Positions 26,687 through 35,351 of a DNA stretch of 64,000 nucleotides are shown here, piece by piece. A model generated the notes under the pieces. That model was not told where the DNA came from, searched no databases, and worked only from the letters and a program-made list of their open reading frames with translations. How positions within the stretch are numbered: position 1 is the stretch's first letter; every line of letters begins with the position of its first letter. Source of the DNA: JAVBTT01 sp031556035 (lineage in GTDB: Bacteria; Bacillota; Clostridia; Oscillospirales; UBA929); the NCBI GenBank assembly GCA_031556035.1, contig JAVBTT010000011.1, forward strand, positions 1-64,000. The letters are read 5' to 3'. A program made the translations under genes and the position numbers.

Positions 26687-27319
26687 TTACGCGTCCTGCG
26701 CGCTCGCCGCTTTCCTGCTTTTCCCGCGAGGGACTCCCGGCAACGGATATACTGCTTTGCCATATGCCGCGTTGACCACCTGGGCGGAGCAAAGATAAAT
26801 CGCGACTACGCCCGCCGCAAGCAGCGCCCACGCGGAAATGTGGCTGTAGCCCTTGGGAAGAACGCCCAGGTCGGTTAACGCGATAAACGGCAAGGCCAAA
26901 TCCAGTAAAAGCACTATAAGGGACAGCAGGCTAAAGGACTTGAAAAACGCGGGAGTCCACAACAGTACTATGATTGTCAGGGCAAGCCAGGCGTAGCCGT
27001 CAACCCTGGCGTCCAGAGGGTTCCCCGCCAAAATCGCCCGATGCTTCAACAGCATTTCCAGGCCACCTGCCAGCATAAAAAAGCCGCTGAAGAACAAAAA
27101 CGTGTTGCCGCCCGTGTGGTTTCCCCCTTTTAAATCCAACAGTCCAACGACCAGCTGCACCACAAAGCCGCCCAGCAGCCAGCAGGCCATAAGCGGTAGC
27201 GCGGAGGTTTCAATGCGTCCGGTCAGCATCGCGAAAAAACAGAAGCAGGCTACCGCCAGCGCCACCAGTCCCGCCGGGGTGGGATTTGACCATTCTTTGT
27301 TTGCTTGATTGCTCTGCAT
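26687..27319 (-). CDS. satP: Acetate/succinate uptake transporter (GPR1/FUN34/YaaH family)
   Basis: 210 residues with six membrane helices. NPTPAGLVALAVACFCFF is the family signature near the N-terminus (usually NPAPLGL), and the GGNTFLFFSGFFMLAGG segment lies in helix 3. SatP-type proteins move acetate and succinate with protons. The C-terminal tail is basic and cytoplasmic. GGAGGA precedes the ATG. Upstream lie a promoter, a 40-codon peptide gene and a hairpin terminator, an arrangement that suggests attenuation. Confidence 0.88.
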   Translation of the reverse strand: MQSNQANKEWSNPTPAGLVALAVACFCFFAMLTGRIETSALPLMACWLLGGFVVQLVVGLLDLKGGNHTGGNTFLFFSGFFMLAGGLEMLLKHRAILAGNPLDARVDGYAWLALTIIVLLWTPAFFKSFSLLSLIVLLLDLALPFIALTDLGVLPKGYSHISAWALLAAGVVAIYLCSAQVVNAAYGKAVYPLPGVPRGKSRKAASAQDA

Positions 27320-27350
27320 ACTCAGTTCCTCCTAAAATTCCGGTGAAAAA

Positions 27351-27388
27351 GCGCGTCCGCCTCAACAAATACGTTGCGGCGGACGCGC
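27351..27388 (-). terminator. Hairpin terminator in the satP leader
   Basis: GCGCGTCCGCC and its exact complement form an 11-bp stem. On the minus strand TTTTTC follows, so it is a good intrinsic terminator. It lies between the 40-aa peptide gene and satP, 31 bp upstream of the satP ATG, and may control readthrough into satP. Confidence 0.75.
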
Positions 27389-27402
27389 TTAATCGGCCGT
27401 TT

Positions 27403-27525
27403 TCAAGCCTGACTTCGCAATCTGTCCGCAACGGGCCGTATAAAAATAAACAGCGCGGCAAGCAGCGAAATCGCATGAGCAATTCCGCCGCCAACAATAT
27501 CCATTACTATCCGGCATTGAATCAT
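27403..27525 (-). CDS. 40-residue hydrophobic peptide, possible leader or small membrane peptide
   Basis: A short open frame behind GGAGGAAC, 8 nt before the ATG. The peptide begins MIQCRIVMDIVGGGIAHAIS and has a single hydrophobic segment (ISLLAALFIFI) followed by a basic tail (RPVADRLRSQA). It lies between a consensus promoter and an intrinsic terminator, which supports real expression. It could be a membrane microprotein, a type I toxin-like peptide or a leader peptide for satP. No Cys/His cluster or run of a single amino acid that would suggest a classical attenuator codon block was seen. Confidence 0.55.
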   Translation of the reverse strand: MIQCRIVMDIVGGGIAHAISLLAALFIFIRPVADRLRSQA

Positions 27526-27556
27526 GACAGGTTCCTCCGTAGGCTGATTGTTTAAT

Positions 27557-27586
27557 AAAATACACTATGTGCACCTGTGTTGTCAA
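27557..27586 (-). promoter_or_regulatory. Promoter of the peptide/satP transcript
   Basis: On the minus strand TTGACA (27586-27581), 18 bp, TATTTT (27562-27557). Transcription would start near 27550, 25 bp upstream of the small peptide ATG. Confidence 0.65.
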
Positions 27587-27659
27587 GCCCGCATTATCGC
27601 TCCGGAAACAATAATTGCTTTAAAATTGAAAATCGCATCGAGACAAAGCAAATAAATAC

Positions 27660-27688
27660 TTGCATTTTGACGGCGCATCTGTTAAAAT
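27660..27688 (+). promoter_or_regulatory. Promoter of rpmB
   Basis: TTGCAT (27660-27665), 17 bp, TAAAAT (27683-27688), 52 bp before the rpmB ATG. Confidence 0.6.
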
Positions 27689-27740
27689 ATCATTCGTGTC
27701 CGGCCTGGAGGCCGTAATAAATCGGCAAGGAGGTGCAAAC

Positions 27741-27929
27741 ATGGCCAAATGCAGCATTTGTGACAAGGGCGTTGTCTTCGGTATAGCCGTATCGCACTCC
27801 CACAGGCGCAGCAACCGCGCATGGAAGCCCAACGTCAAGCGCGTTAAGGCGATGGTCAACGGCTCTCCGTGCCATATTTACGCTTGCACGCGCTGCTTGC
27901 GCAGCGGTAAAGTCACGCGGGCCGTATAG
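27741..27929 (+). CDS. rpmB: Ribosomal protein bL28
   Basis: 62 residues starting MAKCSICDKGVVFGIAVSHS, with CxxC (Cys4, Cys7) and CTRC near the end forming a zinc ribbon (the C+ form). HRRSNRAWKPNVKRV is the conserved rRNA-binding stretch. AAGGAGG lies ideally placed before the ATG at 27741; the frame is open upstream, but this start gives the canonical protein. It is a 50S component and stands alone between its own promoter and terminator. Confidence 0.97.
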   Translation: MAKCSICDKGVVFGIAVSHSHRRSNRAWKPNVKRVKAMVNGSPCHIYACTRCLRSGKVTRAV

Positions 27930-27979
27930 TTGCGGCATGCGTTGTTTGAAAGCGATACCGTGATAATTGCGCCGGAATG

Positions 27980-28007
27980 AGGGCGGATAGTTGTGTCTAT
28001 CCGCCCT
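27980..28007 (+). terminator. Terminator of rpmB
   Basis: AGGGCGGATAG-TTGTGT-CTATCCGCCCT, an 11-bp perfect stem followed by TTATCTCT, about 50 bp after the rpmB stop. Confidence 0.8.
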
Positions 28008-28050
28008 TTATCTCTATATATCCGCATATTGTGCTTCGGGAGGGTTTGAA

Positions 28051-30297
28051 TTGGTTGAGGTTGTGAAAAAGGGCTGCTATCTGCTGGACGGAAAAATTGT
28101 CCCCGCCGATGAGACGAGGGGCGCCGCCCCTCCCGAGTCCGCGCGTGAAAAAACAATGGCGTACTCCATCCTGCGTGCGCACGACAGATCCGCGAACCCA
28201 AAAAAAATGCGCTTAACCTTCGACGCGCTGATCTCGCACGATATCACGTTTGTGGGAATAATTCAGACCGCCCGCGCGTCCGGCCTCACCGAGTTTCCGG
28301 TGCCCTACGCGCTGACAAACTGCCACAACAGCCTCTGCGCCGTGGGCGGTACAATCAATGAGGACGACCACGCCTTCGGCTTGTCCGCCGCAAAAAAATA
28401 CGGCGGGATATATGTACCAGCCAATCAGGCGGTTATACACCAGTATGCCCGCGAGCGGCTGGCGGGCTGCGGCAAAATGGTGCTCGGCTCGGACAGCCAC
28501 ACCAGGTACGGCTCTTACGGCTGCATGGGCATCGGCGAGGGCGGCGGTGAGCTGGTCAAGCAGCTTCTGAAAAACACATACGACCTCCCCGCGCCCGAGG
28601 TTGTGCTGGTCTGGCTCGAAGGCTCGCCCCGCAGGGGAGTAGGCCCTCAGGACGTAGCGCTCGCGCTGGTAGCGGCCACGTTCCCTGACGGATATGTAAA
28701 AAACAAGGTGCTGGAGTTCGCCGGGCCCGGGATTGCCGGCTTGTCACCGGATTATCGAATCGGGATAGACGTTATGACGACCGAGACTTCCTGCCTGAGC
28801 TCGATATGGGAGACGGACGGCGCGATACGCGAGTACTACGAGGCTGTGGGCCGCCCGGAGGACTACATTGAGATGAGGACGCGAGACGGGGCGTACTACG
28901 ACGGCGCTGTGAAAATCGACCTCTCAAGGGTAGAGTGCATGATAGCGCTGCCATTCCACCCGTCCAAGGCGTGCACGATACATGAGCTCCAAAAAAACCC
29001 CGAGGGGGTACTCGCCCGCGCCGAGGAGGACTGCAACAGCCAGCTCGGCGGCCAGGTCAAAATGAATCTGAGGCGCAACATAACGGACAGGGGAATCGTC
29101 TGCGACCAAGGAGTTATCGTGGGCTGCTCCGGCGGCATGTACGAGAACATCATGGAGGCGGCCGCGATCCTGGACGGCAAATCCATAGGCGACGGCTATT
29201 TCGATCTGTCGGTATATCCATCCTCTTCACCGGTGGCGCTCGCGGTGACCAGGGACGGCGCAGCGGAGAAGCTGATGCTCGCGGGAGCGGTCATGAAGCC
29301 GTCCTTTTGCGGTCCCTGCTTCGGGGCGGGAGACACCCCCGCGCACAACACGCTGTCCATACGCCACGCGACAAGGAACTTCGCCAACCGCGAGGGCAGC
29401 AGGCCCAGGGACGGCCAAATATCCGCAGTCGCGCTGATGGACGCGCGCTCAATTGCCGCGACCGCCGCGAACGGAGGTCTCCTGACCGCCGCGACCGACA
29501 TTGAATATGACATTCCCGGGATGAAATACACCTTTGACGGATCCATATACGAAAAGCGCTGCTATAATGGCTTCGGCAAGCCCGACCCGTCGGCTGAGCT
29601 GCGCTTCGGGCCAAACATCAGGGACTGGCCAACGATGTACCCGCTGGCGGACAACCTGCTCGTCAGGCTGTGCGCCGTGATTCACGACGAGGTGACCACC
29701 ACCGACGAGCTGATACCCTCCGGCGAGACGTCTGCCTACCGCTCAAATCCGCTCAGGCTGTCCGAGTTCGCGCTGTCCCGACGCTGCCCTGACTATGTGG
29801 AGAAATCCAGGGAGCTTCTGGTCATGGAGGAGGAGCGGCAGAACGGCGGGGTTCCCGCAGAGGCCGCCGCTGTGCTGGCCAAGCTGGGCGGGGATGTAAA
29901 AAACACCACGGTGGGTTCGTGCGTGTTTGCCAGAAAGCCGGGTGACGGCTCGGCGCGAGAGCAGGCGGCAAGCTGCCAGAAGGTGCTGGGAGGCTTCGCC
30001 AACATCTGCTATGAATACGCCACAAAGCGCTACCGCTCAAACTGCGTCAACTGGGGCATCGTGCCGTTCACCATTGACAGGGACACGCCGTTTGAATATT
30101 CCGAGGGGGACTGGGTATACGTCCCCGGCCTGAGGGCCGCGATCGCTGGAGGGGTCGAGAGAATCCCAGCCAAGGTGATCACCGCCGCCGGCGAAATTCA
30201 GGACATCACCCTCATCTGCGAAGGTCTGACGGAGAGCGAGCGGCTGATCCTTCAGGACGGCTGCCTGATCAACTACTACGCCGCGGGGCGCAGGTGA
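28051..30297 (+). CDS. Aconitase-family hydratase
   Basis: About 748 residues from a TTG at 28051 (GGGAGGG 6 nt upstream). MVLGSDSHTRYGSYGCMGIGEGG matches the substrate and Asp-His region of aconitases. GCSGGMYE and FCGPCFGAGDTPAHN supply the three Cys ligands of the 4Fe-4S cluster, and NTLSIRHATRNFANREGS matches the NRNF-GR-G region. NWGIVPF and KRYRSNCVNWG near the C-terminus fit the swivel domain. The neighbouring isocitrate dehydrogenase suggests it interconverts citrate and isocitrate; other aconitase-like hydratases remain possible. Confidence 0.83.
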   Translation: MVEVVKKGCYLLDGKIVPADETRGAAPPESAREKTMAYSILRAHDRSANPKKMRLTFDALISHDITFVGIIQTARASGLTEFPVPYALTNCHNSLCAVGGTINEDDHAFGLSAAKKYGGIYVPANQAVIHQYARERLAGCGKMVLGSDSHTRYGSYGCMGIGEGGGELVKQLLKNTYDLPAPEVVLVWLEGSPRRGVGPQDVALALVAATFPDGYVKNKVLEFAGPGIAGLSPDYRIGIDVMTTETSCLSSIWETDGAIREYYEAVGRPEDYIEMRTRDGAYYDGAVKIDLSRVECMIALPFHPSKACTIHELQKNPEGVLARAEEDCNSQLGGQVKMNLRRNITDRGIVCDQGVIVGCSGGMYENIMEAAAILDGKSIGDGYFDLSVYPSSSPVALAVTRDGAAEKLMLAGAVMKPSFCGPCFGAGDTPAHNTLSIRHATRNFANREGSRPRDGQISAVALMDARSIAATAANGGLLTAATDIEYDIPGMKYTFDGSIYEKRCYNGFGKPDPSAELRFGPNIRDWPTMYPLADNLLVRLCAVIHDEVTTTDELIPSGETSAYRSNPLRLSEFALSRRCPDYVEKSRELLVMEEERQNGGVPAEAAAVLAKLGGDVKNTTVGSCVFARKPGDGSAREQAASCQKVLGGFANICYEYATKRYRSNCVNWGIVPFTIDRDTPFEYSEGDWVYVPGLRAAIAGGVERIPAKVITAAGEIQDITLICEGLTESERLILQDGCLINYYAAGRR

Positions 30298-30363
30298 GGC
30301 TTTGAGCGGCGGGAACAAATGGACTTCTCACGAATCTAAATAACGAAGTTTATGGAGGTTTTC

Positions 30364-32007
30364 GTGATTAGAGGATATATCTCAGATATAAAGCGTGAGT
30401 TTAGCCAATATACAATTCGCAAATTCAGAAGTGACATATTAGCGGGCGTAACTGTTGCGACAGTGGCGCTGCCTTTGGCGCTTGCTTTTGGTATCGGGGC
30501 GGGGGCGGATGCGGCGGCGGGACTTATAACCGCCATCATCGCAGGCATTGTTATAGGCGGGCTGTCCGGCGCGTCCTTTCAAATTTCAGGACCAACCGGC
30601 GCTATGACTGCGATCTTGGTGTCTCTCGTCTATAAATATCAGTTGCCCGGCATGTTTGCCACCTGTTTCATTGCAGGCGTTATCATATGCCTTGCAGGGA
30701 TTTTTAAGCTCGGGAAGCTGATTGGTTTTATACCGGCGCCCGTTATCATAGGCTTTACCTCCGGAATTGCCGTTGTCATTGCGTTCGGCCAAATTAACAA
30801 TTTTTTTGGTGTCCACATGGAAGGCGAAACAACATTGGAGAAAGTCTTATCCATACGCACCGTTGGTTTCAATGTGGACGTTAAAGCCATGCTAATCGGA
30901 ATATTAGTTGTCGCGCTCATGCTTATCTGGCCCAAGAAGTGGAGCCGTATTGTCCCGGGATCACTTGTGGCCATTGGTTTAGCTCTATTAGGCAATATAT
31001 TATTTGGGTTTAATGTTGCGGAGGTTGGGGCAATACCCAAAACATTCCTGCCTGAGGTAAGGCTCACTTTTTCTTCGATAGCCGAGAATTACCAAAATTA
31101 CAGCAATTATATTGTTCCGGCACTCAGCATAGCCGCGTTGGGGATGATTGAAAGCCTTCTATGCGGGGCAACGGGAAGCCGCATGAAAAACGAAAAATTT
31201 TCACCCGGCAGGGAATTGGTTGCGCAGGGCATCGGCAATATGATAATACCTTTTTTTGGCGGTGTCCCCGCCACAGCCGCTATCGCCCGCACGAGCGTGG
31301 GAATTAAGTCAGGCGGGGTGACAAGACTGGTGTCCGTTATCCATGCTGTGGTTTTAGCTTCATTTATGCTGTTACTCGGGGATATTATGTCTCATATACC
31401 ACTTTCCGCTTTAGCCGGTGTGTTGATGGTGACGGCGTGGCGCATGAATGAATGGAAGGAAATTCAATTTATTTTTAAGCACAGGCTAATGAGCGCAATA
31501 GCGAAGTTTCTTGTAACTATGCTTGTCACTATTTTTTTCGATTTGACCATTGCCATTGTAGCGGGTGTTGTGTTTTCAATTGCGCTGTTTGTCATGAAAT
31601 GCGCCGACATTGAAATTACCGTTGAAAAAGTAAACAAGGAACGTCTGTTGGAAAGAAATGTTTACTTGCCCGAGGAAGTCGGGGACATGACGGTAGTTTA
31701 CTTATCTGGCCCATTGTTCTTTGGAACTATTGAAAAAATAAGAAATGCCGTTATGATTCAGGGACATATGGATTTGCTCATTTTATCCATGCGAGGCGTC
31801 CCTATTGTGGATACATCGGGATTACGCGCATTGCAGGATTTATATGATGAGTTAACGAGAGATAAGGTGGTAATTATGCTTTCGGGTGTTCAGAACAAGG
31901 TTCGGCAAATGATGGATAAGAGCGGATTGACTATGGAACTGGGCGAGGAGAATTTCTTTTGGAGCACTGATTTGGCAATATCGGCGTATATCAGCCAGTC
32001 GGCTTAA
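30364..32007 (+). CDS. SulP family inorganic anion transporter with STAS domain
   Basis: About 547 residues from the GTG at 30364, placed 5 nt after GGAGGT; an ATG at 30352 lies upstream of that site. The membrane domain opens DILAGVTVATVALPLALAFGIGAGADAAAGL and contains SGPTGAMTAILVSLVYKY and FGGVPATAAIARTSVGIKSG. A cytoplasmic STAS domain (about 430-547) has RGVPIVDTSGLRALQDLYDEL. SulP proteins carry sulfate, bicarbonate or dicarboxylates. The gene is AT-richer than the hydratase and isocitrate dehydrogenase around it, consistent with later insertion. Confidence 0.9.
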   Translation: MIRGYISDIKREFSQYTIRKFRSDILAGVTVATVALPLALAFGIGAGADAAAGLITAIIAGIVIGGLSGASFQISGPTGAMTAILVSLVYKYQLPGMFATCFIAGVIICLAGIFKLGKLIGFIPAPVIIGFTSGIAVVIAFGQINNFFGVHMEGETTLEKVLSIRTVGFNVDVKAMLIGILVVALMLIWPKKWSRIVPGSLVAIGLALLGNILFGFNVAEVGAIPKTFLPEVRLTFSSIAENYQNYSNYIVPALSIAALGMIESLLCGATGSRMKNEKFSPGRELVAQGIGNMIIPFFGGVPATAAIARTSVGIKSGGVTRLVSVIHAVVLASFMLLLGDIMSHIPLSALAGVLMVTAWRMNEWKEIQFIFKHRLMSAIAKFLVTMLVTIFFDLTIAIVAGVVFSIALFVMKCADIEITVEKVNKERLLERNVYLPEEVGDMTVVYLSGPLFFGTIEKIRNAVMIQGHMDLLILSMRGVPIVDTSGLRALQDLYDELTRDKVVIMLSGVQNKVRQMMDKSGLTMELGEENFFWSTDLAISAYISQSA

Positions 32008-32033
32008 ATTGTATATTTTGGAGGGTATTAAGC

Positions 32034-33248
32034 TTGGAAAAGATAAAAATGACCACCCCGCTTGTCGAGATGGACGGGGACGAGATGACCAGAGTGCTGT
32101 GGACAATGATAAAGGACGAGCTTATATATCCCTTCGTCGAGCTTAAGAGCGACTATTACGACCTGGGGCTGCTCAGCCGCAACAGCACAAAAGATCAGGT
32201 CACGACAGACTCTGCCAACGCGACCGTGAAATACGGCGTGGCGGTCAAATGCGCCACGATCACCCCGAACAGGCAGCGCATGGAGGAGTACCCGGAGCTG
32301 ACCGAGATGTGGAAGAGCCCGAACGGCACTATTCGCTCGATTCTCGACGGCACGGTCTTCCGCGCACCTGTGCTGGTGGACTGCATCAAGCCTATCGTCA
32401 AGCCGTGGAGGAAGCCGATCACGATCGCCCGCCACGCTTACGGCGATGTGTACAAGAGCGTGGACTTCAAAACAGACGAGCCTGGCGAGTGCGTAATGAC
32501 ATTCAAGGGGGAGTCCGGCGCGGAAAAAACGGTGAGCGTTCAAAGGCTGGACGGCCCCGGCGTCTGGCAGGGCGCCCACAACAAGGAGAGCTCAGTGCGC
32601 TCGTTCGCGCACGCGTGCTTCAGGTATGCGATAGACACGAGGCAGGACCTGTGGTTCTCCACAAAGGACACGATAGCCAAGGTATATGACGGCTTCTTCA
32701 AGCAGATATTTGAGGAGGTTTTCGAGGAGTACAGCGCGAAGTTCTCGGAGCTGGGGCTTGAGTATTTCTATACGCTGATCGACGACGCTGTAGCCCGCGT
32801 CATGCGCTCGGAGGGCGGCTATATCTGGGCCTGCAAAAACTACGACGGCGATGTGATGAGCGACATGGTGTCCACCGCGTTCGGTTCGCTGGCGATGATG
32901 ACCTCGGTGCTAGTGTCGCCGGGAGGACAGTATGAGTACGAGGCGGCCCACGGTACGGTTACGCGCCACTACTACAAATACCTCAAGGGCGAGCAGACCT
33001 CCACAAATCCGATTGCCACCATATTCGCCTGGTCGGGCGCCCTGCGCAAGCGCGGCGAGCTGGACGGCATAGACGGGCTCGTGAAATTCGGGGACGCGCT
33101 TGAGAAGGCGTCCCTTGACACGATAAACGACGGCATCATGACGAAGGACCTCGTCGGGCTGGTCGATGAGGGTTTTAAAGCCAGGAGCGTCACCTCCGCC
33201 GAGTTTTTGAAGGAGATCAGGGTCCGGCTGGAAAAACTGCTGGCGTAG
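32034..33248 (+). CDS. icd: NADP-dependent isocitrate dehydrogenase
   Basis: 404 residues of the dimeric, eukaryote-like (type II) isocitrate dehydrogenases. MDGDEMTRVLWTMIKDEL, ATITPNRQRMEEY, WKSPNGTIRSILDGTVFRAP, DDAVARVMRSEGGYIWACKNYDGD and AAHGTVTRHYYKY are visible, covering the substrate arginines, metal aspartates and NADP site. It oxidises isocitrate to 2-oxoglutarate. The TTG start at 32034 lies 8 nt after GGAGGG. The gene follows sulP by 26 bp, so hydratase, sulP and icd could be cotranscribed. Confidence 0.94.
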   Translation: MEKIKMTTPLVEMDGDEMTRVLWTMIKDELIYPFVELKSDYYDLGLLSRNSTKDQVTTDSANATVKYGVAVKCATITPNRQRMEEYPELTEMWKSPNGTIRSILDGTVFRAPVLVDCIKPIVKPWRKPITIARHAYGDVYKSVDFKTDEPGECVMTFKGESGAEKTVSVQRLDGPGVWQGAHNKESSVRSFAHACFRYAIDTRQDLWFSTKDTIAKVYDGFFKQIFEEVFEEYSAKFSELGLEYFYTLIDDAVARVMRSEGGYIWACKNYDGDVMSDMVSTAFGSLAMMTSVLVSPGGQYEYEAAHGTVTRHYYKYLKGEQTSTNPIATIFAWSGALRKRGELDGIDGLVKFGDALEKASLDTINDGIMTKDLVGLVDEGFKARSVTSAEFLKEIRVRLEKLLA

Positions 33249-33368
33249 TATTACAGGATTTATTGAAGCCTGCCGAAAGGCTGATACTGTTTTTATACGC
33301 ATCTCACAATCTTCCGACGCATCGGGCCGGAAGATAATATGCTCCAAGGACGCCTTTCTCAATCCGCG

Positions 33369-33710
33369 CTAGTCCTCCATCTTGCTTATAAGCTCCGCTA
33401 CCTTTTTAAGGCTGTCGCTATCCAGCTTTGCTATGCGCCGAGCCACCTCGGCATGAAAAGCCGGTTCGGATTCCGTGCCGGGACGACCGGTGAGAATCCA
33501 TTCGGACGGATAACCGTACGTGGTTTCAATGAGCTTTGCCAGTGTTTCGGATATCGTCGTCTTTCTTCCGCTTGTCAGAAGATAAACATAGTTTGCGGAA
33601 ATGCCGAGCGATTGGGCAAACTCCGCCTGCTTCAGACCTTTTTCTGAAATTATAGACTTCAGGCGCTCTCCCAGACTGGAGGGCGCCTTTTTATTCCTCT
33701 CTTCCGACAA
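33369..33710 (-). CDS. XRE-family HTH regulator
   Basis: 113 residues. LGERLKSIISEKGLKQAEFAQSLGISANYVYLLTSGRK is an XRE/Cro helix-turn-helix (about 13-50), followed by a helical C-terminus (VARRIAKLDSDSLKKVAELIS) likely for dimerisation. Its start overlaps the 3' end of the LuxR-type gene by 20 bp, so the two are coupled. It probably regulates its own operon or the nearby substrate-binding protein. Confidence 0.85.
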   Translation of the reverse strand: MSEERNKKAPSSLGERLKSIISEKGLKQAEFAQSLGISANYVYLLTSGRKTTISETLAKLIETTYGYPSEWILTGRPGTESEPAFHAEVARRIAKLDSDSLKKVAELISKMED

Positions 33711-35313
33711 TGCTCAGTCCCTCCAGTTCTCTCATCATGTTAACATAGACCATCAGTTCGTTCCTTGATGTTACCCTGAGTTTCATGTAAATACGTCTGT
33801 TATGAGTCTTGATCGTATTTATGGAAAGGCAGAGGATATCAGTTATTTCCCTCGCATTGTAACCCTCCATGTATAGGTTGAACACCGCGCGCTCAGCGGG
33901 AGACAGGGTTTTTATTCCAGCAACGAAAGCCTGATACAGTTCCGACACAGGCTCGCGTACGACTGGGAAATCCGGTTTTGACTCGCGGGCCGTGTCCTGC
34001 TCCGCCAGATAGTCAAACAGGTCATCAATTTCCTGTATGTTCGTCTTTTTGTATTCGCTCCCTGATTTTGCTATTACCTGATTGATAGCGCCGATCACCG
34101 GCATTAAATATCTCCGGCTTAGAACAAAAGATACCGCCGCGCTCAGCAGGAGCAATATGAAGAGCATCAGCATAACCGCCATATTCTGGCTGCGGATGGC
34201 CGCGTCAAAGTCCTCAGACGGCAACACAACGCATACAGCCCACTCCTCATTCGCGTGCGCGGAATCCTTTGGATACAGATTGACGGGAGAATAAAGCCCG
34301 GTAAATGTCTCGCCGCCGGGAAACGCGAAGCTGTAAAGATTTCCGTTGCCAGCCGCAGTTGTGATTTCGCCTTCCGTTGATCCGGAGGGGAGAGAGAAAT
34401 TCCCGGCAAAGAGCGCACGGGAGGCGTCCAGCTTATTGCCGCTAATGGGCGCCAGGACGGAAAGCGCACGGGTATGACGCGTATTGTCCGGGAGGTTCTG
34501 CAGTTTAAACAGCATCGCGCTGATCTCAAAGCCGCATACGCCATAAACGCTGCCGTCATACGCGATAAGCGGCACGGTCAGCAAAATCGACTCTTGATAG
34601 TCTCCAGCCAGCACCTCGCTGCCGTTCCAATGGTAAAGGCGGGACAGCGGCAGAGTTGAAGCCCTCGCCGCCTGGTCTGTGATGTTAAAAAAATCGCCGT
34701 CTGAAATCGTAAACTCCATCCTCCACTGCGGAAGCATCGTCATATTGCGGCTTCTCGCCAACGCGGCAGGTCCGCGCATGAGATGAATCGCCGGCGTTTC
34801 GAGATGGACGGCGTTAGGCTCCATATTCTTGAGAAAAAGGCCGGCTCGGGAGTGCGACGCGTCCGGCAACGACGGGTTAACGGTGGCGTTAAGAACGATA
34901 TAGGCGCCGCTGGCCCTGCCTTTTTCGAGCGCGGAATGAAGGATATCCAGGCATCCGTCCAAAAGAACCTCAATATACTCTGGCGAGGCTTGAAGCTGCG
35001 AAGGCAGTGTATTTCTATCGGAAAGCGCTTTATCCAGATGCTCCGAAAGCCTCCGGGATACCGCGACGCCTTCAAGCGATATTGCCGCGAAGTCGTTGCT
35101 CACATCATCAGAAATGTGACCCAATTCATTCATCAGAAACGCCCTATGCTCCCTGAGACCCGCAGAGAAGACTCCGCAGGCGAACAGGATCAAAAAGAGC
35201 GCCGCCATTACCGCCACGAGAAACAGGAGAAAAAACACGATGAGCCTTCGCTGCAGAGTAACCCCACCGCGGTCAAGAGCTATCGCGTCGCGCATCATAC
35301 GGAACGGACTCAA
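33691..35313 (-). CDS. Membrane-anchored LuxR-type regulator with extracytoplasmic sensor domain
   Basis: 540 residues. Helix 1 (about 21-50) and helix 2 (about 376-398) bracket a large extracytoplasmic domain of about 325 residues that looks like a double-Cache sensor (the SVYGVCGFEISAMLF segment is typical). After a short cytoplasmic linker, LSPAERAVFNLYMEGYNAREI and LCLSINTIKTHNRRIYMKL form a LuxR/GerE helix-turn-helix (about 478-530). It is therefore a one-component membrane regulator with no kinase domain. The TTG start at 35313 follows GGGGGTG. A substrate-binding lipoprotein is encoded just upstream. Confidence 0.85.
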   Translation of the reverse strand: MSPFRMMRDAIALDRGGVTLQRRLIVFFLLFLVAVMAALFLILFACGVFSAGLREHRAFLMNELGHISDDVSNDFAAISLEGVAVSRRLSEHLDKALSDRNTLPSQLQASPEYIEVLLDGCLDILHSALEKGRASGAYIVLNATVNPSLPDASHSRAGLFLKNMEPNAVHLETPAIHLMRGPAALARSRNMTMLPQWRMEFTISDGDFFNITDQAARASTLPLSRLYHWNGSEVLAGDYQESILLTVPLIAYDGSVYGVCGFEISAMLFKLQNLPDNTRHTRALSVLAPISGNKLDASRALFAGNFSLPSGSTEGEITTAAGNGNLYSFAFPGGETFTGLYSPVNLYPKDSAHANEEWAVCVVLPSEDFDAAIRSQNMAVMLMLFILLLLSAAVSFVLSRRYLMPVIGAINQVIAKSGSEYKKTNIQEIDDLFDYLAEQDTARESKPDFPVVREPVSELYQAFVAGIKTLSPAERAVFNLYMEGYNAREITDILCLSINTIKTHNRRIYMKLRVTSRNELMVYVNMMRELEGLSIVGREE

Positions 35314-35351
35314 GCTGCTTGCACCCCCCGTTTATTGTAGTCGTGGTGCGG

